Source: Emticicia sp. C21 (GTDB lineage: Bacteria; Bacteroidota; Bacteroidia; Cytophagales; Spirosomataceae). From it: a stretch of DNA of 64,000 nucleotides. Each line of letters opens with the position of its first letter. The first letter of the stretch is position 1. Below the pieces are notes generated by a model that made no database searches, had not been told where the DNA came from, and saw only the letters and a list, made by a program, of their open reading frames with translations. The stretch spans positions 536,063 to 600,062 of the forward strand of contig NZ_QVMT01000001.1 of NCBI RefSeq assembly GCF_003418935.1, in the 5' to 3' direction. The translations under genes were made by a program, and so were the position numbers. This document shows positions 8,282 through 16,694 of this stretch, piece by piece.

Positions 8282-11200
8282 TCATTCTGCCATTGCCATA
8301 CTTTTTGCCAATACATTTTCTAAAATCGATTTTACTTCCGGCCTACAAGAACCACATCCCATTCCTGCACCTGTTTGCTGGCATAGTTGAGCTAAATCTC
8401 CGCAACCTCTTGCAATAGTATTTTCGAGGTTGCCTTTGCCGACATTATTACAAGAACATACCAGTTTACCAATTACCGGCTCAGCAGGTTTGCCTGAGCG
8501 AAGCAATGCCAATCGTTTCTCTGATAGTTCAATACCATTGATAATCAAATCTTTGAACTCTAAAAACTCTGACTTATCACCTATGAGAATTGCCCCAACC
8601 AGTCGGTCGTTATGTACAATACACTTTTTATAATAATGCTTGGCTTTATCGATAAAAATAATTTCTTCATAATCGGTGCTTCCGGCAGGTATTTCTATCA
8701 TACCCAACGAACAAAGATTAATACCCTGCATTTTAAGAATATTCATCGATAGGCTGCCAGTATAATAAGTAGCCAGGTCTCCTGCCAGGAATTTTGCTAC
8801 AATGCCCGCTTGTTGTTCAGCAGCTGCCGTAATCCCCCACATTTGTTTCTGCCATTCGGCAATTTCTCCACAAGCAAAAATATCAGGGTCAGAGGTTTGC
8901 AGATAGTCGTTTACTACTACCCCCCTGTTACAGGCCAGGCCTGCTTCCTTCACCAACTCAATATTCGGAATAGTACCAGCCGCCACAATCATGGCATCAC
9001 AGTTGAGTCTTACCCCCGATTTCAATCTTATTCCTGTAATTTTTTCGCTGCCATATACCTGTTCAACCTCATCGTTATAATAGACATCAATGCCTAAGGC
9101 TATGATTTCTTCATGAAGAATATCGCTTCCTATCGGGTCTAATTGTCTGTCCATAAATCGGCCAATTCTCTGGATAACCGTAACGTTTACATCAATTTCT
9201 CTTAAAGATGCCGCCATTTCTAAACCCAATAACCCACCGCCCACTATTATAGCATGGCTTTTAGCTTGCACATAGGGCATCAGCGCATCTGCATCAAGCC
9301 TGCTTCTCATATTAAATACCCCTCCTATTCTTGGGAAATTCTTAGGCATAAAAGCACGGCTGCCCGTACCTAAAAACAGTTTATCGTAGTGGTGCTCATT
9401 TCCATTGCTATCAACCACAACCTTGTTTTTACGGTCGATGTGTTCAATGCCTATTCCTTTATGAACCTTGATATTGTTTTCTGCAAACTGGTCTTCTCTT
9501 AATTTTACCAACTGCTCCCAGGTTTGTGTACCACTGATATAATCTGGTAGCATTACACGGTTGTAAAACGGATAGAGTTCTTTTGAAAAAACTTCAATTT
9601 CATCAACCTGATTCAAGCCACGGTAAGTAGAAATAAAACCTAATCCGGCAGAACCTGCCCCTATTACAATAATTTTCTCTTTAGGTTTCTGATATTTTAC
9701 TACCTCAACGGCCGCATATTTAAAATCAGGTTCTTTTGATTTTGGGTCTACCAGATTGTTTGTCAGATTATTGGCTCTGCCAAAATCGCTACCCAATATT
9801 CGTCCCCAGTGCATCGGTAAAAAACAATTGCCCTCTTTTACTTCATCAGTGAGTTTGGCTTTTACTTTTACACTTCCCCGCTTGCCTAGTATTTCTACCA
9901 CCGTATCATTCTCAATCCCTCTTTTTGCAGCATCATTCGGATGAATCTCCAAAAATGGGGATGGAATATGTTGTTTCAATTTATTCACCCGCCCTGTTTT
10001 GGTCATGGTATGCCACTGGTCTCTGATTCTGCCTGTCAACAAAATCAAAGGAAAATCTTCATTGGTTTGCTCTGATTCGTTTTCATCCGGCACTGCATGA
10101 ATCTTTGCTCTTTGGTTGGCTGTATAAAACTCATGATTTTCAAATAATCGAGCTGTACCTTTAGCTTGCCCATTCTTAGCCGGATATGGCCATTGCACGG
10201 TATTTTGTTTTAATAAGTCGTAGTTGACACCTGTTACATCAATATTGGTTCCTTGCGTGGTACGGGTATATTCTTCATATATCTCACCAAAGTTTTTGTA
10301 GTTAAACTTGTCTCCCCAACCCATTTTTTTGGCAAAGCGGCAGATAATTTCGGCGTCGGGTAAAGTTTCACCAGGTGCTTCGCTTATTTTATGCAGATAA
10401 GATATTCTGCGCTCTGCATTGGTCATAGTACCCTCTTTTTCTGTCCAGGCAGCAGCGGGTAAAACCACGTCTGCAAAACCGATAGTATCTGCTCTGTTTG
10501 AAATATCCTGTACCACTACAAACTTTGCATTTTTCAAGGCCAGCTCTGCCATTTTCGCATCAGGTAAACTCACCATTGGGTTTGTACAGGCTATCCAGAT
10601 AGCTTTCAATTTACCGCTTTCTAAGCCTTTGAACATTTCGGTTGCGGTTAATCCCATCTTATCTGAGATTTTAGTACCACCCCAGAAGTTTTCCATTTCC
10701 GCCCTATGATCTGGGTTCAGAATATCACGGTGCGATGCCAGCATATTGGCTAATCCACCTACTTCTCTGCCACCCATGGCATTAGGTTGCCCTGTTAATG
10801 AGAACGGACCGTTACCTGGCTTACCAATCTTACCTGTAATTAAGCTCAGGTTTATTAAAGACAGGTTTTTATTTACGCCTATTACCGATTGGTTCAAGCC
10901 CATTGTCCACATAGACAGAAAACCTTTCGCTTTCGCAATCCAGTAGGCGGTCTTTTGTATATCCTTTACCGAAACACCACATATCAATGCAGATTCTTCT
11001 AATGTACGTTCAAAAACTTTCATTCTGAACTCGTCGAAACCATCTGTGTGATTGACTATAAATTCATCATCTATTCCCCCATTCTCAATTAAAACCCTTG
11101 CAATAGCATGGTTAAGCGTCACATCTGTACCCGGATTAATCTGTAAATGCAGGTCTGATGAAGTAGCCGTTTGTGTACGACGTGGGTCAACCGTGATAAT

Positions 11201-11797
11201 CTTTAAATCCGGATTAGCTGCTCTGTGCGTTTCAATCCTACGCCATAATATCGGATGACACCAGGCCGGATTTGCCCCTTCAACCAGAATACAATCTGAT
11301 AATTCAATATCATCATAACAAACCGGAACAGCATCTTCACCCAATGATAGTTTATAAGCCACCACAGCCGACGACATGCACAGGCGGGAATTGGTATCTA
11401 TATTATTAGATCCAATAAAGCCTTTCATTAATTTATTCCATAAATAATACTCCTCTGTCAGGCATTGCCCTGAAACATAAAACCCTACCGAATCGGGTCC
11501 ATATTTGGCAATAAAAGTCTTGAAAATAGCCGCTGTACGATCCAAAGCAGCATCCCAGCTTACTTGCTGCATAGGCATGCTTCTATTCATACGCATCTGA
11601 GGATACAACAGGCGGTCAGACTTATCATTGGCTGTATAATGCAGATTCATGCCTTTTGAGCAAAGCATACCTCTGTTAACCGGGTGGTCTTTATCGCCCT
11701 CTACATGAATCTTGCCATTGCCATTATCTGTTACCACAATCCCGCAACCTACGCCGCAATAACAGCAAGTGGTTTTATATTTCTTTAAGGTTTGCAT
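8282..11797 (-). CDS. nasC: Assimilatory nitrate reductase, catalytic and NAD(P)H/FAD subunits fused
   Basis: A 1171-residue cytoplasmic enzyme reducing nitrate to nitrite. Residues 1-690 are a molybdopterin oxidoreductase. A [4Fe-4S] site is formed by C11-x2-C14-x3-C18-x27-C46, NSRLCMSSAV near residue 140 carries the probable Mo-ligand cysteine region, and the C-terminal molydopterin-binding barrel includes LTGRIRDQWHTMTKTG. From about residue 705 (IIVIGAGSAGLGFI) a NirB/NasB-type FAD-NAD(P)H oxidoreductase follows, with a second dinucleotide fold (AIIVGGGLLGLEMAAS). The end is a BFD-like [2Fe-2S] domain, C1114-x-C1116 and C1148-x2-C1151. The two subunits that are separate in Bacillus and Klebsiella are thus one chain. 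No in-frame break is visible. No molybdenum cofactor genes are in the window. Confidence 0.92.
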   Translation of the reverse strand: MQTLKKYKTTCCYCGVGCGIVVTDNGNGKIHVEGDKDHPVNRGMLCSKGMNLHYTANDKSDRLLYPQMRMNRSMPMQQVSWDAALDRTAAIFKTFIAKYGPDSVGFYVSGQCLTEEYYLWNKLMKGFIGSNNIDTNSRLCMSSAVVAYKLSLGEDAVPVCYDDIELSDCILVEGANPAWCHPILWRRIETHRAANPDLKIITVDPRRTQTATSSDLHLQINPGTDVTLNHAIARVLIENGGIDDEFIVNHTDGFDEFRMKVFERTLEESALICGVSVKDIQKTAYWIAKAKGFLSMWTMGLNQSVIGVNKNLSLINLSLITGKIGKPGNGPFSLTGQPNAMGGREVGGLANMLASHRDILNPDHRAEMENFWGGTKISDKMGLTATEMFKGLESGKLKAIWIACTNPMVSLPDAKMAELALKNAKFVVVQDISNRADTIGFADVVLPAAAWTEKEGTMTNAERRISYLHKISEAPGETLPDAEIICRFAKKMGWGDKFNYKNFGEIYEEYTRTTQGTNIDVTGVNYDLLKQNTVQWPYPAKNGQAKGTARLFENHEFYTANQRAKIHAVPDENESEQTNEDFPLILLTGRIRDQWHTMTKTGRVNKLKQHIPSPFLEIHPNDAAKRGIENDTVVEILGKRGSVKVKAKLTDEVKEGNCFLPMHWGRILGSDFGRANNLTNNLVDPKSKEPDFKYAAVEVVKYQKPKEKIIVIGAGSAGLGFISTYRGLNQVDEIEVFSKELYPFYNRVMLPDYISGTQTWEQLVKLREDQFAENNIKVHKGIGIEHIDRKNKVVVDSNGNEHHYDKLFLGTGSRAFMPKNFPRIGGVFNMRSRLDADALMPYVQAKSHAIIVGGGLLGLEMAASLREIDVNVTVIQRIGRFMDRQLDPIGSDILHEEIIALGIDVYYNDEVEQVYGSEKITGIRLKSGVRLNCDAMIVAAGTIPNIELVKEAGLACNRGVVVNDYLQTSDPDIFACGEIAEWQKQMWGITAAAEQQAGIVAKFLAGDLATYYTGSLSMNILKMQGINLCSLGMIEIPAGSTDYEEIIFIDKAKHYYKKCIVHNDRLVGAILIGDKSEFLEFKDLIINGIELSEKRLALLRSGKPAEPVIGKLVCSCNNVGKGNLENTIARGCGDLAQLCQQTGAGMGCGSCRPEVKSILENVLAKSMAMAE

Positions 11798-11873
11798 GAC
11801 TAGAGAGGAATTAATAAATGTTTTCTCCGTTAATTTCTATTGCGAGCGAATATTTCTATAGTAAATGGCTTTC

Positions 11874-12002
11874 GTAGAGACGCAATACTTGCGTCTCAAG
11901 GGGCATATCCTGTCCAATTTGCTCTTATTGAGAAAGTAATATTCCCAGTAGAAAGATTTCTGGTTTTCATAGCCCAGAAGACGCAAGCATTGCGTCTCTA
12001 CG
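11874..12002. repeat. Paired GTAGAGACGCAA repeats in inverse orientation (REPIN/MITE-like)
   Basis: The left unit at 11874-11897 is GTAGAGACGCAA-TAC-TTGCGTCTC, itself a hairpin with 9-bp arms. The right unit at 11979-12002 is AGACGCAA-GCA-TTGCGTCTCTACG, the inverse of the left unit with one differing loop base. About 80 bp lie between them. The whole 129-bp block fills the gap between narK and the nitrate reductase gene, inside what is otherwise a same-strand operon. Related units lie at 1961-2071. No REP-associated transposase gene is present in the window. Confidence 0.8.
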
Positions 12003-12016
12003 TGAACACAAAAACG

Positions 12017-13318
12017 TTAAACCAAATCCTCCACCAACTCGGCTTTCCCTACTTTTTCCTTCTTTCCGAATTTTGTAACAGCAATCAATAAAGCCGCTCC
12101 AACAGCTGCTATACCAATATATCTGAAAGCATCTGCATAAGTAAGGTTTTCTGATTTGAATAAGAAGCCCATCAACATACCACCGATATTTCCGCCTGCG
12201 CCTACAATACCTGCTACCATTCCTACATTTTTTGCATTGATGAAAGGCGTAAGCGCATAAGTAGCACCATTAGCCATTTTCAGGAATAGGGCAAACAATA
12301 CCATAGAAGCAATAGCAAGGGGTAATGTAGCTGAACTGGCAAAAAATACAAGACCAATACCCTCAATAGCAATCAATATAGCCAATAAACGACCCTTTCC
12401 GGTCAAACCATTCTTTTTACCGATTTTATCAGCCCAGATTCCCCCTAAAGCACGGGCGAAAATATTCATGAAGCCAAACAGACCAGCTAGTAGTCCTGCT
12501 AATTTCTGGTCAACTCCGAAATTATCTACAAAGTGTAGCGCCGCTACGTTATCAAAAGTAATCTCCATACCGAAACAGATTGAATACGAAATAGCCAAAG
12601 CCCATACACGCCAGTCTTTTACTACTTCCCAGGTATTTGGTTTTTCTTTTTGAGCTACTTCTCTGCGAATATCTTCATAGTTCCCGGCAGGAGTATCTTG
12701 TGTAAATTTGTAGTATAAAAAGGCACAAACTAATAATAAAGTACCCGGTACAATCATCGCTAAACGCCATGCTTCACCTTTGGTGTAGCCCAAACCTACA
12801 ATACCTGCAAAAATCAAAGGCATCAACATATTGGTGATACCTCCTCCCAGATTTCCCCAACCTCCTGCTACTGCATTGGCGGTACCCTTAATGCTTGGGG
12901 CAAACATCATCGAAGTATGATATTGGGTAATCACAAAAGAAGCACCGATAACCCCAATAGCCAGACGGAACAATAAAAAGGTCTCATAGCTATGTGATAA
13001 ACCTACCAGATAAACCGGAATAGAGCAAAGTACCAATAAGGCCGTATAAGTTTTACGAGGCCCCCAGGTATCGCAAAGGCGACCAATGATTAATCGGGCA
13101 ATGATGGTGGCAGATACTGCTGCAATCAAAGTATTTCCTACCTGCGCCTTGCTTAATCCTAAATCTTCTCTGATAGTTGGCATCAAAGGCGCCAGACCAA
13201 ACCAGCCAAAAAAGCACATGAAAAAAGTAAGCCAGGTAACATGGAAAGTACGCATTTGTACGCTTGAAAAATCAAAAATATTTAGTTTTTCTAATGGTTT
13301 ATTTATAGTCGATTTCAT
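12017..13318 (-). CDS. narK: Nitrate/nitrite transporter of the NarK/NasA major-facilitator family
   Basis: A 433-residue inner-membrane protein with twelve hydrophobic segments. Both nitrate signature motifs are present: AGGWGNLGGGITNMLMP at about residues 151-167 and VGAGGNIGGMLMGFLF near the eleventh helix. Arg80 in the helix-2/loop region (ARLIIGRLCDTWGPRKT) matches the MFS loop motif. It should import nitrate (NasA role) or exchange it for nitrite (NarK role), and the assimilatory context favours uptake. It lies 42 bp after the barrel gene. A repeat-filled gap of 219 bp separates it from the nitrate reductase gene. Confidence 0.92.
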   Translation of the reverse strand: MKSTINKPLEKLNIFDFSSVQMRTFHVTWLTFFMCFFGWFGLAPLMPTIREDLGLSKAQVGNTLIAAVSATIIARLIIGRLCDTWGPRKTYTALLVLCSIPVYLVGLSHSYETFLLFRLAIGVIGASFVITQYHTSMMFAPSIKGTANAVAGGWGNLGGGITNMLMPLIFAGIVGLGYTKGEAWRLAMIVPGTLLLVCAFLYYKFTQDTPAGNYEDIRREVAQKEKPNTWEVVKDWRVWALAISYSICFGMEITFDNVAALHFVDNFGVDQKLAGLLAGLFGFMNIFARALGGIWADKIGKKNGLTGKGRLLAILIAIEGIGLVFFASSATLPLAIASMVLFALFLKMANGATYALTPFINAKNVGMVAGIVGAGGNIGGMLMGFLFKSENLTYADAFRYIGIAAVGAALLIAVTKFGKKEKVGKAELVEDLV

Positions 13319-13360
13319 GATATTTCGTTCGTTTAGAGAATGAGAGATTGTTTCAATTGC

Positions 13361-14896
13361 CTACTTTTTGGCAGAAGCAAAAAATTCAGGACGGATATTG
13401 AGCATCAGGTAGCCCCATTGACCCGTCTTGCGGGTTTTATCCATCGAACTTTGTTTCACATATTCAAGGCTATTGCTGCCTTGCATCAGGGCGTAGCCTG
13501 CCTCAATGTTTGTAAACTTATTGAGGGTGTAGTTGAGTACTAAATCATATTCTAAACCTAGCATCGGACTAACTTTAGCGCCTGTGGGAGCATCAGATGT
13601 TTTATTAGGCGTAGCAGCAGCAAGAGCGAAATAATGAATGTCTAAAGTACTAGTCAGACGCTTATTCACATGCTTAAATTTAAAGAAAGCATCCTGCAAT
13701 CCACCGGCAGGTGAGCCAGTACCAACATAGAAATAATCCATATAACCCCAATGCTTATGCGGCGTACCATATAATGGATCAAAACGGCGTGTTTCACCAG
13801 CTTTTAGCTTAAAGCCATCATTACCGGAAAGCACTTCATAACCCGGCCCAAAGCTGAGTGCTCCACGTTGAATCATGAAATTACCGCCATAATGATAAGC
13901 ACCTTTAATTGCCAATCCATCACGGTCTTTGCCCGATTGAAGATAACCAAATAGTTGCCATTGTACTTTATGCAATTTGCTCAGGCTATTTGTTCCCGTG
14001 AGCATAGCTCCATAAGTTAGGCGGGAATTAACGCCTGTCACATCGTATCGGCGGCCATATATATAGCCACTGGTTGCATTACCGATACTATCTATACGAA
14101 ATTTCGAAAAATCATCTTTGAAAAACAGAACCGATAATCTGGTTTGTTGGAACTTGCGTGCCAGATAAGCCATCTGAAAAGATTTAAACATCTGATTCTG
14201 TCCATTGGTGCTCACAGCATTGAGTAATGCAGGGCTACCACCTTTAGTAGCAGTTGGCAGGAACCCTGTCGGAATTGCCAGGCTTACACCTTTGTTAGAT
14301 AATGCCGATGCCGGCACGTTTCCGCCAACATAATAAGTACCGTTTGCTCCGAAAGCATCAGAATTCTGATTAAATCCGCCGCCTAAATCCAATGCCCAGC
14401 CTTTATGTTGAGCTTTGAGTAAAGCAGCATCAAACCGACGACCTTGTTGCAGCCAATCCAGATTACCCAAAAGACGTACATCGTCATAAACCAATTCCTG
14501 ACGACCGATTTTTAGAGAAAGATTCTGTAAGGCTTTGAATTTGAAACTGGTGTCGGCTGCATTGGCCAGAACAATTTCTGCCCAGGCTTCATGCACGGCT
14601 AATCTGGCACCATCGCTGTTTGAAATAGAGGAGGCATCCTGCCCCCATACCCGGATGTCTTGTACCGACACGCCCAGATTTACTCTATCCCATTTGTAGC
14701 CGAAAGTCAGGCGGGTTCGTTGCGATGTGAAAGCAGCAGGTTTAGAACCAATCAAAGCCAGATTACCTAATCCGTCTCTGATTTCGGTACGAGTTCTAAG
14801 TTGACCTGTGAGTGAAAATTGTGAATACGAAACCCCGGCAAAGAAAACAAAGAAGAAAAGTGCAAGTGCAAATTTGCGTAATAAATTTTTTTTCAT
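13361..14896 (-). CDS. Alginate-export-type outer-membrane beta-barrel, first gene of nitrate operon
   Basis: A 511-residue protein with signal peptide MKKNLLRKFALALFFFVFFAGVSYSQ and alternating beta-strands throughout. Segments such as LTGQLRTRTEIRDG, RTRLTFGYKWDRVNLGVSVQD and LKIGRQELVYDDVRLLG are typical of the Alginate_exp (AlgE-like) porin family. The chain ends in a short strand, YLMLNIRPEFFASAKK, rather than a classical terminal Phe. Because it leads the nitrate uptake and reduction gene set, I infer that it serves as the outer-membrane channel for nitrate or another anion. An alginate role has no support in the neighbourhood. Start chosen from the signal peptide. Confidence 0.8.
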   Translation of the reverse strand: MKKNLLRKFALALFFFVFFAGVSYSQFSLTGQLRTRTEIRDGLGNLALIGSKPAAFTSQRTRLTFGYKWDRVNLGVSVQDIRVWGQDASSISNSDGARLAVHEAWAEIVLANAADTSFKFKALQNLSLKIGRQELVYDDVRLLGNLDWLQQGRRFDAALLKAQHKGWALDLGGGFNQNSDAFGANGTYYVGGNVPASALSNKGVSLAIPTGFLPTATKGGSPALLNAVSTNGQNQMFKSFQMAYLARKFQQTRLSVLFFKDDFSKFRIDSIGNATSGYIYGRRYDVTGVNSRLTYGAMLTGTNSLSKLHKVQWQLFGYLQSGKDRDGLAIKGAYHYGGNFMIQRGALSFGPGYEVLSGNDGFKLKAGETRRFDPLYGTPHKHWGYMDYFYVGTGSPAGGLQDAFFKFKHVNKRLTSTLDIHYFALAAATPNKTSDAPTGAKVSPMLGLEYDLVLNYTLNKFTNIEAGYALMQGSNSLEYVKQSSMDKTRKTGQWGYLMLNIRPEFFASAKK

Positions 14897-14923
14897 TTGC
14901 TTTGATGTTGAATTGTGAATAAA

Positions 14924-14976
14924 TACCTACGTTTTGCGATTCGTTGCCGATTCTGACACCCCCATGTCAGATCGGC
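14924..14976 (-). promoter_or_regulatory. Nitrate-operon leader element: hairpin plus conserved box shared with nirB leader
   Basis: On the minus strand the leader contains GCCGAT-CTGACA, the six-base loop TGGGGG, then TGTCAG-AATCGGC. This is a strong hairpin with one bulged A (14946-14976). After 21 nt from the G run comes GCAAAACGTAGGTA (14937 down to 14924), which ends 27 nt before the start codon of the barrel gene. The nirB leader has CTGACTTGGGGG, 20 nt, then GCAAACGTAGGTA. Another GCAAACGTAGG occurs on the minus strand at 15058-15048. The matching order and spacing suggest a common cis-acting element, as RNA or as a DNA operator. Confidence 0.6.
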
Positions 14977-15632
14977 TTTTTTGTTGGCCGAAAATCAGAG
15001 CCCCCACCCCGATAATCAACCTGATTTGTGCTTTTGTTGCTTTGTTTCCTACGTTTGCTTGTTCATTTAAATTGTTAATTGTTTGAAATGGTTGTGAAAT
15101 ATAATATTTTAATAGCCCCCACTATCCAAATATTATGTAAGTAAAAATACTTATTTATACCATAATTTTCTTTACTTATTCAAATGTAAAAAATAATATT
15201 TTATACTCAAAATCATTTTATACATATTTTTGGTATTTTTACCATTTTTAATGAATATTCTTCTAAATCTGAAACTTGTTTTTAGAAAAATACAATTTTT
15301 ATTTTACAAAATGACCAATTTTTAAACTAAAAAATTGAATTTTCAATATTTTCTTATTTTTCAATACCAATAGATACATATAAGAAAAATACAATTCGAC
15401 AACAAAAAATGGGTAGATATTCAGATGCAAATTCCGACAAAGAATAAAGAGAAGAAAAGAGTAATTCAGCTAAATATTTGCTGATTACTACTCAAAAATA
15501 GCTAAGCATTTTTCCTGACAAATATACGCGACCTATTCTATTAAAATCAATCAATAAAGTATTACGATTGATAAGGTATTTACATTTAAAATTCAAAAGC
15601 AATTAAGAAATAATAATCACTCATTCGCTCAA
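14977..15632. other. Long AT-rich control region of the nitrate operon, no gene
   Basis: About 650 bp between the leader hairpin and the 3' end of cobA hold no supportable ORF on either strand. The DNA is very AT-rich with A/T runs from 15160 to 15560. Visible items are a GCAAACGTAGG box (15048-15058, minus), the 18-bp palindrome at 15137-15154, an extra half-site TACTTAT at 15173-15179 and short TCACTCA repeats at 15615-15648. A minus-strand TATATTTC near 15105, with TTTG 23 nt upstream, is a weak promoter candidate lying just downstream of the palindrome. Confidence 0.6.
15137..15154. promoter_or_regulatory. 18-bp palindromic operator, nitrate-operon copy
   Basis: GTAAGTA-AAAA-TACTTAT. The halves match in inverse apart from the outermost base (G against T). 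It has the same 7-4-7 layout as the sites at 16555 and 24496. It lies about 240 bp upstream of the barrel gene start codon, in the long AT-rich control region. The half TACTTAT fits the NarL-family heptamer TACYYMT, but the orientation of the halves is the reverse of the classical 7-2-7 site. Confidence 0.55.
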
Positions 15633-15648
15633 TCACTCAATCACTAAA
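15615..15648. repeat. TCACTCAAT-type short repeat, copy 3
   Basis: Units ATCACTCA, TTCGCTCA, ATCACTCA and ATCACTAA lie across the 3' end of cobA. The stop codon and the last codons of cobA (…Asn-Leu-Val-Ile-Glu-stop) are written by the repeat itself, read on the minus strand. The same repeat occurs at 141-178 and 254-318. Confidence 0.65.
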
Positions 15649-16388
15649 TTTTCTACATAAGCCTCTACATATTGTGGATGCAGACTTACCACTTCACCTA
15701 TGATAATGACAGCCGGATTACTTATGCCCGACTCATTCACTTTAGCCTGAATATCATTTACCTGTCCGTATATAGATTTTTGTTTTTGTGTAGTACCATG
15801 TTGAATAATGGCAATAGGTGTATCTTTTTTACCATTTTCACTAAAAATGGCTACAATTTCGTCTAGTTTACTCATACCCATCAATATCACCACAGTAGCT
15901 GAAGATTGGGCTGCCAATTTTAAATCATTGGGCAATAAGCCATCGCTGGTATGGCCTGTTACTACCCAGAAACTTCGGGCAATATCACGGTGCGTAATCG
16001 GAATCTGATTCACGCCTGCTACTCCTACACTGCTTGATACACCCGGTATTACTTCGGTTTCAATACCAAAGGCACGGGCATATTCCAGTTCTTCATAACC
16101 CCTGCCAAACACAAAAGGGTCGCCCCCTTTCAGACGCACTACATGTCCGAACTTAAGAGCATACTCAACAATCATTTCATTGATTTCAAACTGGGCATAA
16201 GAATGTTGCCCTTTGCGTTTGCCTACATTCACAACAATGGCGTTGTCAGAAACATATTCCAGTAAAGAATGATTGGCCAAAGCATCGTATAAAACCACAT
16301 CGGCCTTTTGTAAGGCCTTGATACCTTTGAGTGTAATGAGTTCGGCATCGCCTGGACCCGCCCCCACGAGTGTCAGTTTCGCTTGCAT
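15633..16388 (-). CDS. cobA: Uroporphyrinogen-III C-methyltransferase (SUMT)
   Basis: A 251-residue cytoplasmic SAM-dependent enzyme that methylates uroporphyrinogen III at C2 and C7 to precorrin-2, the first step toward siroheme. Family motifs are all present: the N-terminal VGAGPGDAELITLKG, the VVRLKGGDPFVFGRG loop, VIPGVSSSVGVAGV, and ITHRDIARSFWVVTGH. The length equals stand-alone SUMT, not CysG, so the dehydrogenase/ferrochelatase step must be encoded elsewhere. NirB needs siroheme, which explains the location beside the nitrate genes. It is divergent from the sensor kinase and shares a 305-bp control region holding the 18-bp palindrome. The C-terminal residues come from repeat DNA. Confidence 0.93.
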   Translation of the reverse strand: MQAKLTLVGAGPGDAELITLKGIKALQKADVVLYDALANHSLLEYVSDNAIVVNVGKRKGQHSYAQFEINEMIVEYALKFGHVVRLKGGDPFVFGRGYEELEYARAFGIETEVIPGVSSSVGVAGVNQIPITHRDIARSFWVVTGHTSDGLLPNDLKLAAQSSATVVILMGMSKLDEIVAIFSENGKKDTPIAIIQHGTTQKQKSIYGQVNDIQAKVNESGISNPAVIIIGEVVSLHPQYVEAYVENLVIE

Positions 16389-16554
16389 TTTTAGTTATTT
16401 ATATTTAGTCGTCTAATCAGATGCCTCTTACAAGGCAGATTATCTAATTATTAATAATGAATAAAAGTAGAAGATAATTCTATCAATACAAATAATTTCA
16501 GAATAATATTTGTACAAACTCGAATAATTCAAAATTAAAATAAGAAAAATACAA

Positions 16555-16572
16555 ATAAGTAAAAATACTCAA
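16555..16572. promoter_or_regulatory. 18-bp palindromic operator between cobA and the sensor kinase
   Basis: ATAAGTA-AAAA-TACTCAA, second copy of the 7-4-7 palindrome. The left half is perfect and the right half differs in the last base. It lies 167 bp from the cobA start and 123 bp from the kinase start, so it could serve both divergent genes and give autoregulation. The rest of the 305-bp gap is AT-rich and shows no gene; TACTTTTC near 16584 is a weak -7 candidate for the kinase. Confidence 0.5.
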
Positions 16573-16694
16573 TTTTATGAATGGTACTTTTCTGATAAAT
16601 AATAAAAAACTATCAAGAATCTACAAATGACGATTGGAAAAGGAAATTTTTTAAGTTAATTTTCTATGAAATCTAAGCTAAAGTACCCATAAAA

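Noticed and set aside
11840-12091. Plus-strand open frame of 83 codons between narK and nasC
   Set aside because: It is made of the inverse GTAGAGACGCAA repeats and the 3' end of narK read backwards; it has no recognisable protein character.
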